DNA from: Nicotiana tabacum
Taxonomy: Eukaryota > Streptophyta > Magnoliopsida > Solanales > Solanaceae
Direction: 5' to 3'
Assembly: GCF_000715075.1 (NCBI RefSeq)
Contig: NC_134097.1
Location: 125,610,997-125,674,996, forward strand
Length of the DNA stretch: 64,000 nucleotides
Shown here: positions 59,388 to 64,000 of the stretch, one piece after another
Layout of the letters: each line of letters opens with the position of its first letter
How positions within the stretch are numbered: position 1 is the stretch's first letter
Made by a program: the position numbers and the translations under genes
Notes under the pieces: generated by a model
Told to the model about the DNA's origin: nothing
The model's database searches: none
What the model saw: only the letters and a program-made list of their open reading frames with translations

Positions 59388-60796
59388 CTCATTGATCCAG
59401 CATTAGCACAGATGAAAGAGGCAGTTTTGAATAACAAGACTTTGACATTTTCACTCGGCAGTGAGGATGGTGTATTACGATGTCAAGGTAGGCTATGTGT
59501 TCCAGATGTGGATAATCTTCGGGTGAGGATAATGGCGGAGGCTCATAATTCTAGGTATTCTGTGCACCCAGGTTCTACGAAAATGTACCGTGATCTCAAG
59601 GAAATTTATTGGTGGAACGGTATGAAGAGGGATGTGGTGGACTTTTTATCTAAATGTCTGAATTGTCAGCAAGTAAAAACTGAGCACTAACGGCCCGGTG
59701 GGTTAACTCAGCTTGTGGAAATACCAATGAGGAAATGGGAGATGATCAACATGGATTTCGTGGTAGGATTACCTAGCACTCAGTGCAAGTTCGACACAAT
59801 TTGGGTAATAGTGGATCGACTCACCAAATCAGCTCACTTCTTGCCAGTCAAGTCCACTGATACTGCGGAACAATATGCTCAACTGTATATCAAGGAAATA
59901 GTAAGGCTTCATGGCACTCCACTTTCTATTATTTCAGATCGAGGGGCCCAGTTCACAGCTAATTTTTGGAAGAAATTTCGGCAAGGTTTGGGTACTCAGG
60001 TGATCTCAGCACGACTTTCCATCCGCAGACTGACGGTCAAGCGGAGCGGACTATTCAGATGCTTGAATATATGTTACGGGCTTGTGTCTTGGATTTCAAA
60101 GGTAATTGGGATGATCACTTGCCACTTATAGAATTTGCTTACAATAACAGCTTCCATGTTAGCATTCAGATGGCCCCGTTTGAGGCATTGTACGGGAGGA
60201 GATGTAGGTCTCCGATTGGATGGTTCGAAGTGGGTGAAGTAGAATTGTTAGGGCCGGATCTCGTGCACCAAGCTATGGAAAAAGTTAGAATCATTCAGGA
60301 AAGGCTGAAAGCTGCTTAGAGTCGCCAGAAATCTTATGCGGACATTCGTCGAAGAAAATTGGAATTCCAAGTAGATGGTTGGGTGTTCTTGAGGGTATAT
60401 CCTATGAAGGGAGTCATGCGATTTGGGAAGAAAGGGAAGTTGAGTCCTAGATATGTCGGGTCGTATCGGGTCACTCAAAGGATAGGACATGTGGCCTATA
60501 GACTGGAATTGCCCCCTGAAATGTCGTTAGTGCACCCGGTGTTCCATGTGTCTATGTTAAAGAAAGTGGTTGGAGACCCATCCACTATCGTGCCAATCGA
60601 GGCTATCGAGGTCAATGAAGAGTTATCATATGAAGAAATTTCGGTCGCTATTCTTGATAGGCAAGTCCACAAATTGAGAAATAAGGAAGTTGCTTCAGTT
60701 AAAGTTCTATGGCAAAGTCAACAAGTCGAGGAAGCCACGTGGGAAGTGGAAAGTGAGATGAAAGAAAAATATCCCCATCTGTTAAAACAAGTCTAG
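59388..60796 (+). pseudogene. Element G integrase and chromodomain (stops and one frameshift)
   Basis: Zinc-binding HHCC region 59540-59690 (HNSRYSVHPGSTKMY, CLNCQQVKTEH), then TAA at 59688. Core: first Asp in INMDFVVGLP (about 59752), second in IISDRGAQF (about 59938), Glu in DGQAERTIQ (about 60040) after a one-base deletion near 60003. TAG at 60317 follows KVRIIQERLKAA. The last segment (60359-60796) is open: [26 protein letters not shown] and a chromodomain-like tail with VKVLWQSQQVEEATWEVESE. The chromodomain places it among chromoviruses. Confidence 0.88.
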
Positions 60797-61316
60797 TAGT
60801 GATCGTGCGAACTCTTGTCTCTAAGTAAATTGATGTTGTGTTCAATCTGGTGCAAAGACACCCCATATTTTCCCCTAAATGCTTTACTATTGTAACTCCT
60901 CAAGTTGTGCAAGAATTGTATGTGTTGTGATTAATTGAGTCATGCGCAAGCCCCTTTTTGGTAAGTGAAAGTTTTGTAAGAACTCATGTGATAAGTGAAT
61001 GATTAAAGGTAGTGTAGATTGGTAATGATTAATTGAAATGTGTATAGTGTATTGAAGTGGTTGGACTGCATGGAACTCATTGAAGTGGCCAAATTATGTG
61101 CAGGTGTTGAGGTAATGAATTGTATACCAATTGTAGGGATAATAGGGATAGCGTAATGGTGCTTGGAAATAATGTTTTGGGGGCTCTCTGACCGGTAGAT
61201 AAGTCTAATTACAAAGGAAACTCTGGCAAAATATATCAAAAAAAAGGAGTTTGCATTTCATGTTTTCAAAACCAACCGATTTCCAAAATCCTCATTCGAG
61301 GACGAATGATTTTAAT
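60797..61316 (+). other. Element G 3' untranslated region
   Basis: 520 bp after the pol stop, no ORF with recognisable content. CATTCGAGGACGAATG near 61292-61307 is a near-perfect palindrome also found before the purine tract in element A (TTCGAGGACGAATGG, about 9601) and, altered, in C and C3, so it is a conserved 3' end feature of these elements. Confidence 0.7.
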
Positions 61317-61325
61317 GGGGGAGAA
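61317..61325 (+). other. Element G polypurine tract
   Basis: GGGGGAGAA next to the 3' LTR start TGTAAGG. Confidence 0.82.
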
Positions 61326-63470
61326 TGTAAGGCCCCGTGAAAACTTGTGCTCAAAACCCGGTAGTTCGGACCTTTGGTACTAATCTATGCTATAAAAAGT
61401 CAAGAAATACTGTTTTGCAGAAAATGCGATTCTGCGGTCGAGAATGTGGTCGCATATCAGGTATGCGGACCGCATAATCGCCGCAAAGTGAGTCAGTGTG
61501 TTGGTCGAATTGGAGGTTAAATCTGCGACCTGATATGCGATCGCATAACCGATATGCTGACCGCATAGTCGTCGCATATTTCCCTTGGGATTTTTGTGAG
61601 GGGCAGTTCTGCGGTGCATTATGCGACCGCAGAATGAGTACGCGGACCGCATTTCTGCTGCATACCCAGGCAGTGTGTTCAGATTTTGGGAGCACTTTTG
61701 CGGTCCATTCTGCGGACCGCATTTCCACTCTGCGATCGCATACTTAACCCGGGATCCAATTCTCTAAATTTTAAACCCGACCCCTTTTTCAATAAAACAC
61801 CCAGCCCCTTATTTTAACCTATTTTCTGAACAAAACTAGAGAGAGAGAAGAGAGGATTCTTGAGAGAGAAAGTCTTGTCTCCATCAATTTGATTTTTCAA
61901 AGTCACTCGGGCCGGGGAATTTCAAGTAATTGTCTTCATCTTCGTTCTTGAAGGTAAAATCCCCAACCCCTTTTCATTGTTTTCAGATTTAAACAAAAAG
62001 GGGGACTCTCATGTGCTAATTCTTGAAAATGGAAGTTGAGATACACATGCATGTCCTTTAAAACCTAGAATCTAGTAAGAGGAATTGGGTAGAACTAAAG
62101 ATTTGCATAAGAGGGGTTGGAAACCTAAGTAAGTTCGGGCTGAGTTTGTGAACCTCAATTCTAAGTTATATGTGCTAACTTGTGAACTAGATTGACGGTA
62201 CTAGGCTGTTGGTGAATTGGAAGTAGAAGTTAAAAAGGGAATTCGACTCCAGGTATGTATGGCTAACTTTAACCTTTGTAAAGTCACCTTGTTGGTGTGT
62301 GAGTAATTGGTATGTGTTACTTATGTGGACTATTTGTGAAATTCCTGTGTTTATGTGCCTTGAACGTTGTTGGTTAAGTTTTCCGTTAGTATGAGTAAAA
62401 TGGCAGTAACACAAGTGTGTGTGGGTATGAATGTGTTACGTGGTAAGAGCTGTGAAACAAACGATGGAAAGAAATTATAATTGATACAATTGCGGCAATA
62501 TCATACGTGACTTGTTGTGGGCAATTATCGTTGTGACTTGAATTGTGTACGTGTTATTGTATATGTTGGAATTGTTATTGATGTTTATGAACACTCTTTG
62601 TGAATTGTTGTTGTTGTTGTGTGAAATATGATTGTCCGGTGGGATCGGGTTGCGCGCCGCAACATGAAGTAATAAGGTGTGGGTTGTGGTGATAAGGGTG
62701 GCCGAGGTAATAAGGGTGGCCGATGTAATAAGGGTGGAAAAGTGATTGAAATCACTATTGAAATAAAAATATGTGAAAGTTGTGAAACCATTGATGTGAT
62801 GAAATAATGTTGAAAGGGGAGAAGGAGAGATTGTGGAGTTGTTTGGCTCTGGTTGTTCCTTTCATGTGCATTTGATTGTTGATTCTATTACTGTTTGTTA
62901 TTTGTGTACTTCTTGATTTTACTTGGGGTAAAGTTTGTTTATACATACCAGTACAATTCAAATGTACTGACGTCCCTTTTGCCGGAGGCGCTATATTCGT
63001 GTTATGATTATAGGTGGTTCCATAACAGGTACTTCAGCCCACCGACAGTAGCACTCCTTCACCTCCCGTCAGCTGAATTGGTGAGCCCCTTTTCCTCTCG
63101 GGGCCCAACATGGCTCATGCCGCTTTTCTTCCCGGAGTCTTATTTTGGTATTTGTGTAAGGTATAGCCGGAGCCTTGTTGCTGGCATTTCCGTATTATTC
63201 TTCAGTTGTATTTAGAGGCTTCGTAGATAGGAAACGTGGGTTATGTACTTATGTGTTTTGGGCAGTATAACTTGTAAACCACGCTAAGTAACTATGTAGT
63301 TATTTAAATCTCGTAAGAATGTGTTTAAATTTATAAATGGCTATTTCACTTGGTTAATGGGTGATGGAAACGCAGGGTATCACGTGGAATAGGAAGGGCA
63401 CCCAGGTTCGCTTGGCTGGGGGCCACCCGGTCGAGCGCCGGTCGCGCCTCTCGGTTTTTGGGGCGCGACA
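61326..63470 (+). repeat. Element G 3' LTR
   Basis: 2145 bp. Palindrome cluster 61425-61745 with TGCGATCGCA, TGCGGACCGCAT and related units, longer than in the 5' LTR. Hairpin GTTGC-GCGCC-GCAAC near 62648. Conserved stem CAGTACA (62949-62955) with TGTACTG (62963-62969). Close similarity to the 5' LTR suggests a recent insertion. Confidence 0.92.
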
Positions 63471-64000
63471 TTGTCGACCCTGGGTATAACTTGATTCCTA
63501 CCAGCTTGTCTCGTAACTCGAAGAGGGATGTAAGGATAGGTTCCCCTCAGACCAATCTGTATCAGGAAAGGTGCATCTCTGGATTGTGCGATGAACTCCT
63601 CGGTTGGAAACCATTCGAACATCCATTGAACCTGTTCTTCAGTCAGATTATCAAATAGCTCCAACCATCCATTGGCATCCTCAGGCTGAGCGAACATATC
63701 GGGGATGTAATTTATTCACTTTGGATGATGGAAAGCGATATGATCATCCCAGTCCCTTCATTGAATCTCTTGTCGGTATTCACCCTTTTGGAGATGTTCC
63801 ACGAGCCAGAGTTGAAGTAATAAATTGCAGCCTTCGAAGTGTTTTGCTCCTCGTTGACACTTATCCAAGGCTCGATATATGTCAGCAATGATCATGGGCA
63901 CAATGCGGAATGGCTGCCCACCGATCCCTTCCATTAGGGTTTTAGTTACCATAGCTAGCCTAGTGTGGATTCTTCCTTTTTTTCATCGGAAACACGATCA
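63471..64000 (-). pseudogene. Element F ORF1, upstream part (continues beyond window)
   Basis: Minus-strand segments 63471-63697 (PEDANGWLELFDNLTEEQVQW, LRGTYPYIPLRV, QAGRNQVIPRVD) and 63758-63952 (IADIYRALDKCQRGAKHFEGCN, LQLWLVEHLQK). The second resembles the plant transposon-associated DUF7745 type region found at the start of Ogre-like ORF1/gag proteins; this assignment is from memory of the family. A stop near 63740 breaks the frame. It reads on into 51064 after removal of element G. The start is outside the window. Confidence 0.72.

Larger units (their letters stand above)
51065..63470 (+). mobile_element. Element G: Tekay-like chromovirus with both LTRs, nested in element F ORF1
   Basis: Starts TGTAAGGCCCCG, ends GGGGCGCGACA, flanked by TTATC (51060-51064) and TTGTC (63471-63475), a target duplication with one change. 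Removing G restores the continuity of element F ORF1. LTRs are very similar apart from a deletion of roughly 125-160 bp in the 5' copy and a few small changes. Internal order is PBS, leader (split by solo LTR H), gag, protease, RT, RNase H, integrase, chromodomain tail, purine tract. Five in-frame stops and two one-base deletions disable it, but catalytic residues are all kept. Without H it is about 9.7 kb. Confidence 0.93.
36433..64000 (-). mobile_element. Element F: Ogre/Tat-lineage LTR retrotransposon, minus strand, incomplete
   Basis: From right to left: ORF1 (from beyond 64000, split by element G), gag, protease, a putative intron, RT, RNase H, a second archaeal-type RNase H, integrase, a 3' UTR full of tandem repeats, purine tract and a 4.7 kb 3' LTR. 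The additional upstream ORF, dual RNase H, intron between protease and RT and very long LTR together are hallmarks of Ogre/Tat elements. No chromodomain follows the integrase. Minus element G, about 15.2 kb is visible; the 5' LTR lies outside. Stops and frameshifts make it defective. Confidence 0.9.

Noticed and set aside
4742..60320. Stop codons in gag-pol as programmed readthrough
   Set aside because: Stops are at different places in each copy, number up to five per element, and come with frameshifts and lost catalytic residues in A and B; decay explains them.
1..64000. Endogenous pararetrovirus (caulimovirid) sequence, common in Solanaceae
   Set aside because: All RT segments are followed by RNase H and integrase with LTRs around them; no movement-protein or coat-protein signature was seen.
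1..64000. tRNA genes near the primer-binding sites
   Set aside because: The sites match only 8-12 bases of a tRNA 3' end; no cloverleaf or internal promoter boxes were found.

Overview
This is a 64 kb stretch of plant nuclear heterochromatin in which almost every base can be assigned to LTR retrotransposons. I see no intact host gene, tRNA, rRNA or CRISPR array. The families point to Solanaceae: long-LTR Tekay/Del-type chromoviruses with the TGTGATGACCC or TGTAAGGCCCC ends familiar from tobacco and its relatives, an Ogre/Tat element, a Ty1-copia remnant and Stowaway-like MITEs. Genus level (Nicotiana or a near relative) is inference only.

Layout. 1-1440: AT-rich flank with a fold-back MITE. 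1446-12718: element A, a structurally complete Ty3/gypsy chromovirus with 3 kb LTRs and a TTATG target duplication, coding capacity lost. 12801-13028: a Stowaway MITE. 13493-21033: remnant of a minus-strand Ty1-copia element whose 3' LTR is split by element B (13883-19618), a badly deleted chromovirus without an RT catalytic core. 21034-31869: element C, a gypsy-type element with little or no coding capacity, carrying the rearranged element D cluster (25614-30820) in which gag is inverted against its own leader. 31870-32476: end of LTR E (minus). 32477-36432: C3, a second C-family element (minus). 36433-64000: element F, an Ogre/Tat element on the minus strand (LTR, 3' UTR tandem repeats, integrase, two RNases H, RT, a putative intron, protease, gag, ORF1). 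F is interrupted by element G (51065-63470), a young-looking chromovirus with both LTRs, and G's leader holds a solo LTR, H (53111-55807).

The left edges form an ordered nest: copia holds C, C holds D and E, E holds C3, C3 holds F, F holds G, G holds H. Only G and H close inside the window, so the right arms of the others should lie beyond base 64000 in reverse order.

The reading frames are broken mainly by CAG to TAG changes and other C/G transitions, as expected of long-methylated DNA. The most unexplained signal is in the LTRs rather than the genes. Seven dissimilar LTR families share a block about 360-520 bp before the LTR 3' end containing one to three short stem-loops, with paired base changes that keep the central stem. 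Upstream of it several families carry arrays of short hairpins whose primary sequence differs between families, and nearer the LTR 5' end clusters of short CG-rich palindromes.
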